In this document: positions 26,747-33,839 of the stretch, one piece after another
Position numbering within the stretch: the stretch's first letter is position 1
Layout of the letters: each line of letters opens with the position of its first letter
Virus record (IMG/VR): IMGVR_UViG_3300025138_000128
Coordinates: 1-36,611 of that record
Strand: one strand, 5' to 3'
Length of the DNA: 36,611 nucleotides
Source of the DNA: a virus
Position numbers and translations under genes: made by a program
The notes under the pieces: generated by a model
Seen by the model: the letters and a program-made list of their open reading frames with translations, nothing else
Told to the model about the DNA's origin: nothing
The model's database searches: none

Positions 26747-27307
26747 TTAAATTTGATCAGAGTTCCACTCTTGCTCTTCTACTCCCCTATCTTGTATAAA
26801 TACTGTCCATTGTTCCCACATACAATTATTAAGAACAGTTTCCATATTAGGTAAATATTGAAGTTTGTTAGATCTTTTTTGCATATTTACAAATGCTTCA
26901 GTTGCTTTAATAGCTAATTCATGTTGAGCCGTCTTTTTGACCCTAGAAAGATATTTCTTTTCATGTTTTTTAGCTACTTGTGCAATATCACCAGATGCGC
27001 GAAGAACTCTGTTGCCCACTCTTACAGGATAACATTGATAAAATTCCCAAAAATTAATTTGATCTCCGCGTATACCAAATAATTTCTCTACTTCACCGTT
27101 ACTAATAACAGTATCCATAAACAAACCTCCATTAGATAGTATATAAGGAGTGCCTTGCAAAGAGTCTCTTAAACTATTAGCAAGGTCTTTTTTGAAAATC
27201 TTTTCAATGTTATTGTAATCTTTATTATACAGAAACTGTAGGAGAACTAGTTGGTTTGGAGTCAAGGATGACTGCTGGAGTAACTCCAGAGTTAGCTGTA
27301 TTTTCAT
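26747..27307 (-). CDS. hypothetical protein, 186 aa, possible winged-helix replication accessory
   Basis: The N-terminus (SLTPNQLVLLQFLYNKDY, 15-32) resembles the first helices of a winged-helix domain as found in DnaD-like or helicase-loader proteins. The middle holds FWEFYQCYPVRVG (86-98), and the remainder is Lys-rich and helical. It lies immediately before the DnaB helicase (7-base gap) and overlaps the 3' end of the SF2 helicase gene by 83 bases, an unusually long overlap. The ATG at 27307 keeps the winged-helix-like part, so I prefer it over the next Met. Helicase loading is an inference. Confidence 0.6.
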   Translation of the reverse strand: MKIQLTLELLQQSSLTPNQLVLLQFLYNKDYNNIEKIFKKDLANSLRDSLQGTPYILSNGGLFMDTVISNGEVEKLFGIRGDQINFWEFYQCYPVRVGNRVLRASGDIAQVAKKHEKKYLSRVKKTAQHELAIKATEAFVNMQKRSNKLQYLPNMETVLNNCMWEQWTVFIQDRGVEEQEWNSDQI

Positions 27308-28475
27308 AATTAAGTTGATTTAGAAACTCCTCTAAGGTACAAAAAATTACCCTATTTTTATCAATACCGTCAAGCCTTTTCTTAGTCCAAACAGCGTCTT
27401 GAGTATCGGGAGTATATAGATTTACAATTACTGCTTGCTTGCCTTCTTGCATACGTACAACTCTACCTAATTGTTGTATAAACGTCCTTTTAGTAGAGTT
27501 TGAGCCTGCAATGATAGCTATAGAGCAATCAGGTACGTTAAAGCCCTCATTTAGTGCTTGTACACTGCTGAGGTAGCGCACTTTTGTGCGTTTGTCTTTG
27601 AACCTGGCTACTATGTCTTTTTGTTGTTTCTTTGTTATTTTGCTGTGGAAGCTCATACAAATATCACCAAGTTTTTCTTGCAATTTTTCTGCAAAATCAG
27701 TAGTACCGCTGAATATAAGGCCGTTTACTTTACCGAGTGCGTCTATAATGTCATAAGTTGCTTCGACTTTATTAGAGTTATTCAAACATATAATCTTACG
27801 CTTTCTCATAGCATTATAATACATTGCTGCTTTTCCTTTTTGCTCACTAGAACCACTCTTTAAATATTTCTGAGCGTTTCTAAATGCATCACCACCAAAT
27901 CCTAACGTTGCTGCAAAATGTTTAAAGCTATTATTTACTTTTTTATAAGCTATTTGCTCATCATCTGGTAAAGGCACAGCTACATTATACACAGTATACG
28001 GACTAATCCATCCATTATCTAAGCATTCATTTACAGTTACTTGATCAATAAGCTGTAAATAATCTAGTATAATATCGTGGAGGCCATCTTCACGTTCTAA
28101 CGTTGCTGTTAGACCCATTACATAGTCACAATCTGCTACTTCAAATATTCTTTTAAAACTATCTGCAGCATATCTATGGCATTCGTCGAGCACTAACATA
28201 TCATAATCACGAGGTTGCTTTATTGCAGTATTAATTACTAACACTTCTGCAAACTTTATTTTATGTTTAGCTAACTCAGTTTCCCACTGTGCTTTTAATG
28301 TAATAGTAGGTACAACTACCAAACAAGATTCTATACCTGCTTTTGTAACCATACCTTGTATTGCCATTATAGCAGTATAGGTTTTACCGAAGCCTGTAGC
28401 AGCTTGGAATATACCTTTAAAGTTATTCGCTCGCCATTTCTTTAGCACTTCTATTTGTCTTTCTGTTCTTGTCAT
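27225..28475 (-). CDS. SF2 DNA helicase (UvsW/RAD25-like)
   Basis: The 416-aa protein shows superfamily 2 motifs: Q-like RQIEVLKKW (6-14), motif I ATGFGKT (26-32), Ia VVVPT, motif II DECH (97-100), motif III GLTATLE (121-127), GLIFSGTTDFAEKL (252-265), ALNEGFNVP (307-315) and motif VI QQLGRVVR (334-341). The layout resembles phage UvsW and XPB/RAD25-type helicases, which remodel branched DNA and R-loops. The last residues are low-complexity and overlap the next gene. It follows the polymerase gene after a hairpin, and its ATG has a TTTAAAAAC leader. Confidence 0.85.
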   Translation of the reverse strand: MTRTERQIEVLKKWRANNFKGIFQAATGFGKTYTAIMAIQGMVTKAGIESCLVVVPTITLKAQWETELAKHKIKFAEVLVINTAIKQPRDYDMLVLDECHRYAADSFKRIFEVADCDYVMGLTATLEREDGLHDIILDYLQLIDQVTVNECLDNGWISPYTVYNVAVPLPDDEQIAYKKVNNSFKHFAATLGFGGDAFRNAQKYLKSGSSEQKGKAAMYYNAMRKRKIICLNNSNKVEATYDIIDALGKVNGLIFSGTTDFAEKLQEKLGDICMSFHSKITKKQQKDIVARFKDKRTKVRYLSSVQALNEGFNVPDCSIAIIAGSNSTKRTFIQQLGRVVRMQEGKQAVIVNLYTPDTQDAVWTKKRLDGIDKNRVIFCTLEEFLNQLNYENTANSGVTPAVILDSKPTSSPTVSV

Positions 28476-28492
28476 TTAATTGTTTTTAAATA

Positions 28493-28538
28493 AGACACCA
28501 AGGAAGCCCACTAATGAGCCCCGCAATTAATGGTGTCT
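28493..28538 (-). terminator. long hairpin between DNA polymerase and SF2 helicase genes
   Basis: AGACACCA (28493-28500) and TGGTGTCT (28531-28538) are perfect 8-bp inverted repeats enclosing 30 bases with two GGGCT copies. The stem overlaps the polymerase stop codon (TAG). On the - strand it is followed by TTATTTAAAAAC and then the helicase ATG, 18 bases away. The T run is weak, so attenuation or RNA processing is as likely as termination. Confidence 0.45.
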
Positions 28539-30546
28539 AATGTTGCCAATATTTTGTTATCTCAGGTTCGGCTTTTAATTTTACTGTTTTACAGAACACA
28601 TCACCTGCACGTTCCATACAATCTTGCAATACACTAGATATCTCATTGACCATATCTTCTTTACATTCTACAATCCATTCGTCATGAACGACATTAGCCA
28701 TCTTAACGTTAAACAATAGATTATTTTCTTGTAAATATCTAAAGAAATATATACCTGCAAGTTTAGTAATATCTGCAGAAGAACCTTGTATAGGATAATT
28801 AAGTGACATTCTTTCGATATCACCTTTCTTCATAAAATATTGTCTTACTTTAGGTTTATAAAACTCCTGAAACTTACTAGAATTCTTTGCTTTGTGTATT
28901 CTGTAGTCTGACCAGAAATCAGGATCCTCGTTAATCTCAGCTGTTAATCTCTGAAAGTCTTCAAAGAATGGTATAAAACATTTACGGCCACTTACATTAT
29001 TAAATTGTATGTAACCTAGTTTTATAGCCTTATCTTTTTCTGTCTTAAAATAATCAGCTAGCCCAGGGAATGCTTTAAAGTATGCTTTGTATACTTCTTC
29101 GCCTTTGCTCATAGATATATTAAGATTCTGAGATATAGTTATACCTGTACCGCCATAGTTAATTGCAAAACCTGCACCTTTAGCTATTTGTCTTTTTTGT
29201 TTATGATCATTTTTAATATCACCAAGACTAAGCTCTGCTAGTTCAGGAAATATCTTAGATGCTACAAATGAATGCATGTCACCAAGACCTTTCTTATAAA
29301 ATTGTAACAAATCAGCATCTTTAGATCTATTAGCTAAAACTATTTGCTCTTGGCCACTGTAGTCACTAACAATTAGCATATTACCTTCTTCTGCTTGGAA
29401 ACAATGTCTTGTTCTTGTATCAGAAGGTATATTTTGCATGTTAGGCATCTGTGGTATATTAAGCTTTCTTTTAGCTTTTTGACCAGAAGACAGTCGACCC
29501 GTATTCATAATCTGTGTAAAATTAGAATGTATTCTACTAGTTTTAGGGTTTATATAATCAAACCAATTCTCGCCATAAGTACTTACTACTTTTTGCTTCT
29601 CAGTATAGTCTATATAAGTTTTAATAATAGCATGTTTGCCTTTTTGACCCATAAGTATTTTCTTATCTACAGAGTCTTTCATCATACCTGACTTCTTATC
29701 TTTAGTCTTAGTATCTACACCAAGAGACTGCATAAAGGGTATAACTTGTTGAGACGAAGACCAGTTAATTTTACATTTAACTCCTTCAGAAAACATATCT
29801 AGTTGAGTATCTATAAAATCTCTGTAAGTCTCAGCATTTTCTAGAATAAACATATTAAGCCCTCTAGTTACAGTAGCAAGATCTTTTAAGTCTTCGTCAC
29901 ATTTCTTTTGCCAATCTAGCGGATTCATATAGAAACCACAATACTCTACGTATGCTAGCACTTTTACAAATTCGTTGTCTAGACTTGCTGTTCTTTTCAG
30001 ACCCTTTTCTTCTAGTGCTACTATTTGCTTGCGTCTTATTTCGTGAAGATATTTCACGTCATCAGCTGCATACTTTATTACTCTAGCACTCAAGCCTTCT
30101 CTATGTATATGGCCTCTTACAGTTTTATCTAGCTCTATCTTACAATATTTGTAAGTAACAGCATCAAGAGATTTTCTAACAGTATCTATACCTGTATGAA
30201 GAACTCTTTCCATAAGAAAACTATCATATACTTTGATAGGCATTATTCCCTGGTAATATAAAAATCTCAAGTCAAATTTAGCATTATGCATTATAAGCTC
30301 TTTCTTCTCAAGTATCTCTTTATACTCACTAGGATCTACCGTGGTGCAATCGATAACATATTGTTTGTCGTTATCACCAAGTTGCATAGATAATAATTGG
30401 CAGTTATATGGATCCATACCCATAGTTTCTGTGTCAAAGCCAATTATATCTAGTGTGTTTAAATATTCTAGCGACTCTTCAATAGATGCTAGAGAATACC
30501 CAACAGAGTTAAACATGCTCTGTTGGTTAGTTACTAAATAAATCAT
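28537..30546 (-). CDS. polA: family A DNA polymerase with 3'-5' exonuclease
   Basis: The 669-aa protein joins a proofreading exonuclease to a family A polymerase. Exo I is FDTET (D38, E40), Exo II MHNAKFDL (N88, D92) and Exo III YAADD (Y159, D163). In the polymerase part, MNTGRLSS lies at 347-354, motif A is VSDYSGQEQ (D395), the O-helix is R452-K456-F460-Y464 followed by Gly, and motif C is VHDEW (H621, D622, E623). There is no 5'-3' exonuclease domain, as in T7-type replicative polymerases. It leads the replication cluster and should be the replicase. crAss-like phages use either family A or family B; this one uses A. The gene ends in TAG, under a hairpin. Confidence 0.95.
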   Translation of the reverse strand: MIYLVTNQQSMFNSVGYSLASIEESLEYLNTLDIIGFDTETMGMDPYNCQLLSMQLGDNDKQYVIDCTTVDPSEYKEILEKKELIMHNAKFDLRFLYYQGIMPIKVYDSFLMERVLHTGIDTVRKSLDAVTYKYCKIELDKTVRGHIHREGLSARVIKYAADDVKYLHEIRRKQIVALEEKGLKRTASLDNEFVKVLAYVEYCGFYMNPLDWQKKCDEDLKDLATVTRGLNMFILENAETYRDFIDTQLDMFSEGVKCKINWSSSQQVIPFMQSLGVDTKTKDKKSGMMKDSVDKKILMGQKGKHAIIKTYIDYTEKQKVVSTYGENWFDYINPKTSRIHSNFTQIMNTGRLSSGQKAKRKLNIPQMPNMQNIPSDTRTRHCFQAEEGNMLIVSDYSGQEQIVLANRSKDADLLQFYKKGLGDMHSFVASKIFPELAELSLGDIKNDHKQKRQIAKGAGFAINYGGTGITISQNLNISMSKGEEVYKAYFKAFPGLADYFKTEKDKAIKLGYIQFNNVSGRKCFIPFFEDFQRLTAEINEDPDFWSDYRIHKAKNSSKFQEFYKPKVRQYFMKKGDIERMSLNYPIQGSSADITKLAGIYFFRYLQENNLLFNVKMANVVHDEWIVECKEDMVNEISSVLQDCMERAGDVFCKTVKLKAEPEITKYWQH

Positions 30547-30569
30547 AAATTTTAAGGTTAACTTAATTC

Positions 30570-30584
30570 AGACAATAATTGTCT
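30570..30584. repeat. 15-base inverted repeat upstream of the polymerase gene
   Basis: AGACAAT-A-ATTGTCT is a perfect dyad centred about 30 bases before the polymerase ATG on the - strand, overlapping the end of the previous gene. The central loop is too short for a full RNA stem, so it fits a protein-binding operator better than a terminator. No other copy was noticed. Confidence 0.35.
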
Positions 30585-30765
30585 ACTTATTATACAATAT
30601 AAATCCTACAACAAATGATAAAGGTCCAAATATTCCCATCATAGGAACAATATTTACTTCATCTGAACGCCATTTTCTATAATATTTTTTATTGCGTTTC
30701 TTTATCCAATACATGTACCCATACATACCTGCATATAACCACGTTATTATTAATATCTTTTCCAT
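30583..30765 (-). CDS. small membrane protein, 60 aa
   Basis: The product starts MEKILIITWLYAGMYGYMYW, a membrane-spanning first segment, followed by a very basic loop (KKRNKKYYRKWR) and a second hydrophobic segment (MGIFGPLSFVVGFIL). I chose the ATG at 30765: the longer frame would need a TTG start at 30786 and an overlap with the upstream gene. Two transmembrane helices with a basic loop between them suggest an inner-membrane protein. The function is unknown; lysis helper or superinfection exclusion are possibilities for such proteins. It ends in TAG. Confidence 0.55.
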   Translation of the reverse strand: MEKILIITWLYAGMYGYMYWIKKRNKKYYRKWRSDEVNIVPMMGIFGPLSFVVGFILYNK

Positions 30766-30775
30766 AATTTTAGTT

Positions 30776-31009
30776 TTATTGTTCAATTGGTAAATCCATT
30801 GCGACTCTTTGTATATGAGCTTTGGGTAACTTATATTTTTCCATAAGTTTTATCATTTCACTATTGCTCATTTTAGTCAACAAACTAGATTTATCAATTA
30901 TAAATTGTTCTATTTCATCCTCAGAGTTTATCTTATATAGTTGGAAATAATATCCTTCTTCATGATCAAACCCATACGCTATTACTAAATCTTCTACATG
31001 TCTACTCAT
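30776..31009 (-). CDS. hypothetical protein, 77 aa
   Basis: Small acidic protein with an aromatic N-terminal half (IAYGFDHEEGYYFQLYKI) that looks like a beta hairpin, and a helical second half. No family recognised. Its ATG overlaps the upstream stop by four bases (ATGA), which supports both the start and operon membership. Confidence 0.55.
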   Translation of the reverse strand: MSRHVEDLVIAYGFDHEEGYYFQLYKINSEDEIEQFIIDKSSLLTKMSNSEMIKLMEKYKLPKAHIQRVAMDLPIEQ

Positions 31010-31242
31010 TTTTTTGATAATATTAGTTGTCTAATTTCTCTACCAAAATCAGCATCATTAGAATGTTTTCTATACAAGTCAATTACATCTGCTCCTAAAT
31101 GGCAGAGGCTAAATTTATTTTCCTGTATAGTTTCTTTTATGCGATTATAATCATGTAAATTACTATCTACACCTTTTACTTGTCTGTGTTTATTCATTTC
31201 TTCTTCTTGTTTTGCAAGAATATGTCTTCCTATTTTACTCAT
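31006..31242 (-). CDS. hypothetical protein, 78 aa
   Basis: Small charged protein starting MSKIGRHILAKQEEEMNKHR, with a single Cys-His pair (LCHLGADVIDLYRKH) in the middle. No family recognised. It overlaps both neighbours by four bases in the ATGA manner, so it is part of a tightly packed operon of small genes. Confidence 0.55.
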   Translation of the reverse strand: MSKIGRHILAKQEEEMNKHRQVKGVDSNLHDYNRIKETIQENKFSLCHLGADVIDLYRKHSNDADFGREIRQLILSKK

Positions 31243-31469
31243 TTTCTTTTGATTTTTTTACCTATTTTTATTTTAATATTAGCCTTTGTATCTTTACTAG
31301 GTTTCATATACTTCCAAACCATTATGAATGCAACGATCATTAGGAAAAATCCTAAATATGTTAACCAACTTTCTTGTTTAAATAAACTCCATCCTATATG
31401 GAATATTGCCATATTTAATACACCTGTTGCAAATCCTGCTCTTTCTTCTGTTGTTTTTTCTTTACTCAT
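31239..31469 (-). CDS. small membrane protein, 76 aa
   Basis: The product has two hydrophobic stretches: a moderately hydrophobic one (FATGVLNMAIFHIGWSLF, about 13-30) and a strong one (WLTYLGFFLMIVAFIMVWKY, about 35-54). A highly basic tail follows (KIKIGKKIKRK). This fits two inner-membrane helices with the basic tail in the cytoplasm. No family recognised. Its ATG overlaps the lipoprotein gene by eight bases, so the two are co-translated and may act together at the envelope. Confidence 0.58.
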   Translation of the reverse strand: MSKEKTTEERAGFATGVLNMAIFHIGWSLFKQESWLTYLGFFLMIVAFIMVWKYMKPSKDTKANIKIKIGKKIKRK

Positions 31470-31713
31470 TTTCTTTGTTTTTTAAAGGTATTGCTTGCAT
31501 AGCACTACCATATCCATTATTAAATATTACAAACTTATATCCATCCATTTCAAATGTTTGCAAAAGCTTATCACTACTATTACTTTTATAATATTTGACA
31601 TCAATCATTTCTGCTTTATCCCACTCAATACCAATAAGTTCATTTCTTGCTTGGTTTTTTTCTATAGTATCACAACCTACTAATAAAAGTGCTACTAATA
31701 ATATTCTAATCAT
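31462..31713 (-). CDS. small lipoprotein, 83 aa
   Basis: The N-terminus MIRILLVALLLVGC is a short signal peptide with a lipobox (LVGC, Cys14) followed by Asp. The mature 70 residues are mixed strand-like and charged (YKFVIFNNGYGS at about 59-70). Phage lipoproteins in such positions often block superinfection or act at the outer layer, but no family is recognised. It overlaps the genes on both sides (four bases upstream, eight downstream). Confidence 0.62.
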   Translation of the reverse strand: MIRILLVALLLVGCDTIEKNQARNELIGIEWDKAEMIDVKYYKSNSSDKLLQTFEMDGYKFVIFNNGYGSAMQAIPLKNKENE

Positions 31714-31898
31714 AGCTCTTCCATATTATCAAAGTCTCTAACAATTTCTACAGCTACTTTGTATTTCTTCATTGTTTTCCAATCGATCCATATTTCATGT
31801 TCGCTATCGCTTCCTGGTTCGTGAAACTCTATTCTGTCTCTAAAAGCTTGTTTTTCCTGTCTTCTGTATTCCTCAAATATTTGATTATCTATACTCAT
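31710..31898 (-). CDS. hypothetical protein, 62 aa, acidic
   Basis: Very acidic small protein (FHEPGSDSEHEIWIDW in the middle, ending DFDNMEEL). No family recognised. It overlaps the lipoprotein gene start by four bases (ATGA). The 46-base gap upstream is AT-rich and holds nothing I can name. Confidence 0.5.
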   Translation of the reverse strand: MSIDNQIFEEYRRQEKQAFRDRIEFHEPGSDSEHEIWIDWKTMKKYKVAVEIVRDFDNMEEL

Positions 31899-31944
31899 TT
31901 TTTTAATTTTAAATTGTTATTAATTGCCCATTTCGTTATTTACT

Positions 31945-32160
31945 CTAAAAAGCTTCTTCTTCTTTCTTATTTTCTCGCGCATCAGTGACGATGTCAAATT
32001 TTTTATCTTTAATTTCTTTATCAAGTTTCTGTACATATTCTTTCCAATTAAATATTTGCCATTCACGCATTCTATTTGCGTCTTCTATTGTGAGTTCTAT
32101 CGGTATCTCACCGTTGTTTGCGTTACATATGTCTATATATAAATTCTTCATGTGTCCCAT
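31945..32160 (-). CDS. hypothetical protein, 71 aa
   Basis: Small protein with a strand-like start (KNLYIDICNANNGEIPIEL) and a charged helical rest ending in an acidic Lys/Glu tail. No family recognised. The first ATG (32160) lies two bases after the upstream stop; a second ATG three codons in (32151) is an alternative start. Confidence 0.52.
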   Translation of the reverse strand: MGHMKNLYIDICNANNGEIPIELTIEDANRMREWQIFNWKEYVQKLDKEIKDKKFDIVTDARENKKEEEAF

Positions 32161-32162
32161 AT

Positions 32163-32651
32163 CTATTCTCTTACTAATTTTACTGTATAATTACTTTCAT
32201 CTATTTTTAAAGAACTATCTAATAACCTTCTTATAGCTTGATTTTGTCTTAATGTGTGTTTTTCACAATAAGTAACTATTCTTCTATGTTGTCTAATAGT
32301 CATAGGTATATATAAATTCTTTTCTATACCTTCAATATATTTTTCAGGTATGTTAAAAGGAAACTTTTTAACTAATTCAGATGTATTTACAATAAAATTA
32401 GTATCCTCACTTTTAGAAAAGTTTCCTGGTTGCTTTTTAGCATGATTTATAGAAGACCTATTAATAGGATCAGAAGTTAAACTAAACATATTAGCAATCT
32501 TTTCTTCTGTATAATTAAATTTATAATGAAGTATAGATATTAAATAATTACGTTTATCTAACCAAGTTCTTTTTCTAGTCCTTTTCTTAGGCATTATAAG
32601 TTTTAATTCTTCTAGAATATCAATGTCTGTATACTCTTCTAATCTATTCAT
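32163..32651 (-). CDS. putative DNA-binding protein with DnaA-like HTH and ribbon-helix-helix-like segments
   Basis: The 162-aa protein has a basic N-terminal stretch (PKKRTRKRTW, 21-30). After this, residues 33-74 (RNYLISILHYKFNYTEEKIANMF, then SSINHAKK) resemble the helix-turn-helix of DnaA domain IV (TVLHAIKK type). Residues about 114-148 (YIPMTIRQHRRIV, then QNQAIRRLLDSSLK) have the strand-helix-helix rhythm of ribbon-helix-helix repressors. Both are weak matches by eye. Being basic and early, it could regulate transcription or act at the origin. Its ATG overlaps the upstream stop by four bases. Confidence 0.6.
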   Translation of the reverse strand: MNRLEEYTDIDILEELKLIMPKKRTRKRTWLDKRNYLISILHYKFNYTEEKIANMFSLTSDPINRSSINHAKKQPGNFSKSEDTNFIVNTSELVKKFPFNIPEKYIEGIEKNLYIPMTIRQHRRIVTYCEKHTLRQNQAIRRLLDSSLKIDESNYTVKLVRE

Positions 32652-32884
32652 AATGATATATTTTCATTTTCAAATATTGTTTTTAGTTTAATATTTAAAC
32701 TATTAACTTCTTCTAGTAAAGATGTAACCATAGCTCTGTAAGATATTTCTTTATGAGCCACTTCTTTATCTATTATAGGTAATCTTTCTGTATAAAATTC
32801 AGACAAAAAATCTAATCTTTTTTGAATCAATGTTAATTCTATTAAGTTTCTTACTTCCATGTTTTTAATTATTTTACTTGCCAT
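32648..32884 (-). CDS. hypothetical protein, 78 aa, coiled-coil-like
   Basis: Helical protein with heptad-like leucines (NLIELTLIQKRLDFLSEFY at 13-31 and LLEEVNSLNIKLKTIF at 56-71). It could form a coiled coil or bind a partner. No family recognised. It ends in an ATGA overlap with the putative DNA-binding protein gene, so the two may be co-produced. Confidence 0.52.
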   Translation of the reverse strand: MASKIIKNMEVRNLIELTLIQKRLDFLSEFYTERLPIIDKEVAHKEISYRAMVTSLLEEVNSLNIKLKTIFENENISL

Positions 32885-32900
32885 ATTATTTATTAATTTA

Positions 32901-33230
32901 TTATCTCATTCCTGCGTTAAAGCATCCTTGAGAACAGTAGTCATTCATATTATTTACTGGTGCTCCACATTCAGAGCATTCCCACCCACCTTCAGGCATT
33001 TCAGGTTCTTCATCTTTTTTTTCTAAATCAGGAATAAATTGATGACCTCCTTCTATACCAGGAATACTATGTTTTAGTTTATCATCTTCAGGCTTAAAGT
33101 CATCATGTTGAATAGATTTTAAACGAAGTTCTCCTCTGTCTTCACATTTCGTGCAATTCTTATATGTTTGGCCATGATTAAACCAATATATATGATCACA
33201 AGTCATACATTTATATTCGTATTTACTCAT
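32901..33230 (-). CDS. double zinc-ribbon protein, 109 aa
   Basis: Two Cys sets are clear. The first is C8-x2-C11 with C26-x2-C29 near the N-terminus (YKCMTCD, NCTKCE), like FmdB/rubredoxin-type zinc ribbons. The second is C85-x2-C88 with C99-x3-C103 near the C-terminus (WECSECG, YCSQGC). An acidic, disordered linker with Lys/Glu/Pro (KKDEEPEMPEGG) joins them. Such proteins bind nucleic acid or RNA polymerase in other systems. Here the role is unknown. The start overlaps the upstream gene by eight bases (ATGAGTAA). Confidence 0.68.
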   Translation of the reverse strand: MSKYEYKCMTCDHIYWFNHGQTYKNCTKCEDRGELRLKSIQHDDFKPEDDKLKHSIPGIEGGHQFIPDLEKKDEEPEMPEGGWECSECGAPVNNMNDYCSQGCFNAGMR

Positions 33231-33513
33231 TTTTACTGTCTTTTATTTCATTAATAAATTCTTTAAATGCTTCGCCCATATGTATTACTTCTTTTGAAAA
33301 ACTATTAGTATCTACTTTGGGGTTATTATCTATAAGCTTATACACGTCAGTAGTTAACTTTTCTATCTCTTGTATAAATTCATTTCCTGATTTCTTTATC
33401 TTACGTCTATATAAATCAGGATGGTCATATTTTATGTCTTCCATAAAATCCATTAGTATAGGTAGCACACCTAATATGCATGCTACCTTTTTAGTGCTTT
33501 CTATTTCGCTCAT
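33223..33513 (-). CDS. hypothetical protein, 96 aa
   Basis: I chose the ATG at 33513 (MSEIESTKKV) because it forms a four-base ATGA overlap with the upstream stop, as several genes in this operon do. The longer frame would begin with TTG at 33546 or ATG at 33540 and overlap the upstream gene. The product is mostly helical with a hydrophobic patch (VACILGVLPILMDFM) followed by charged helices. No family recognised. Confidence 0.52.
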   Translation of the reverse strand: MSEIESTKKVACILGVLPILMDFMEDIKYDHPDLYRRKIKKSGNEFIQEIEKLTTDVYKLIDNNPKVDTNSFSKEVIHMGEAFKEFINEIKDSKNE

Positions 33514-33740
33514 CTTGCTCTTGCTATATCGTTTAACCATTCCCAATCAGGTTCATATGCTTCTATTTCTACCTGATAGTATCTATTTATGTCTTCTACA
33601 TTACATTCTACGTCGAATGTATCACTAATTAACTGCGCTTTTTGCGTGATATTAGTATCTGGATTATCTAAGTTTATGGCTTTTAGATATATTCCTATTT
33701 CGTTTTGTTCTACTTTTTTTATAATCTTAGTTTTGTTCAT
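33510..33740 (-). CDS. hypothetical protein, 76 aa
   Basis: The start at 33740 (MNKTKIIKKVEQ) is the first ATG. The frame extends upstream only through a TTG at 33803 and would then run into the terminator hairpin. The product has a basic N-terminus and an acidic, aromatic C-terminus (YYQVEIEAYEPDWEWL). The central segment (TQKAQLISDTFDVECNVEDINRYY) resembles a small helix-turn-helix. No family is recognised with confidence. It is the first gene after the strong terminator and may lead the small-gene operon. Confidence 0.52.
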   Translation of the reverse strand: MNKTKIIKKVEQNEIGIYLKAINLDNPDTNITQKAQLISDTFDVECNVEDINRYYQVEIEAYEPDWEWLNDIARAR

Positions 33741-33776
33741 CTTTGTTACGAGAAATTTTTTAGGTGAATAATAAAT

Positions 33777-33811
33777 AAAAAAAACAGGGTTGAACTTAAT
33801 CAACCCTGTTT
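33777..33811 (-). terminator. strong intrinsic terminator after the 171-aa gene
   Basis: AAACAGGGTTGA (33782-33793) and TCAACCCTGTTT (33800-33811) form a perfect 12-bp stem with a 6-base loop, followed on the - strand by a run of T (33784-33777) and TATTTATT. This is the best terminator in the window. It closes the 171-aa gene and lies 41 bases before the next ATG. Confidence 0.85.
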
Positions 33812-33821
33812 AATATTAGAT

Positions 33822-33839
33822 ATGGTTAATATTAACCAT
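33822..33839. repeat. perfect 18-base palindrome over the stop codon of the 171-aa gene
   Basis: ATGGTTAATATTAACCAT reads the same on both strands and spans the stop codon of the 171-aa gene, giving two in-register stops. It lies 10 bases from the strong terminator hairpin. It may bind a dimeric regulator or simply reinforce the terminator. Confidence 0.5.

Noticed and set aside
16152-30585. Stop codon reassignment (TAG or TGA) as seen in some crAss-like phages
   Set aside because: TAG ends the 203-aa, polymerase and 60-aa genes at sensible places, TGA ends others, and no long frame is interrupted by an in-frame stop in this window.
31180-32236. Several + strand frames opposite the small-gene operon
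   Set aside because: They are Phe/Leu/Ile-rich antisense shadows of well-packed overlapping - strand genes.
33741-33803. Extension of the 76-aa gene to a TTG at 33803
   Set aside because: This frame reads through the strong terminator hairpin and starts with a non-ATG codon; 33740 is the first ATG.
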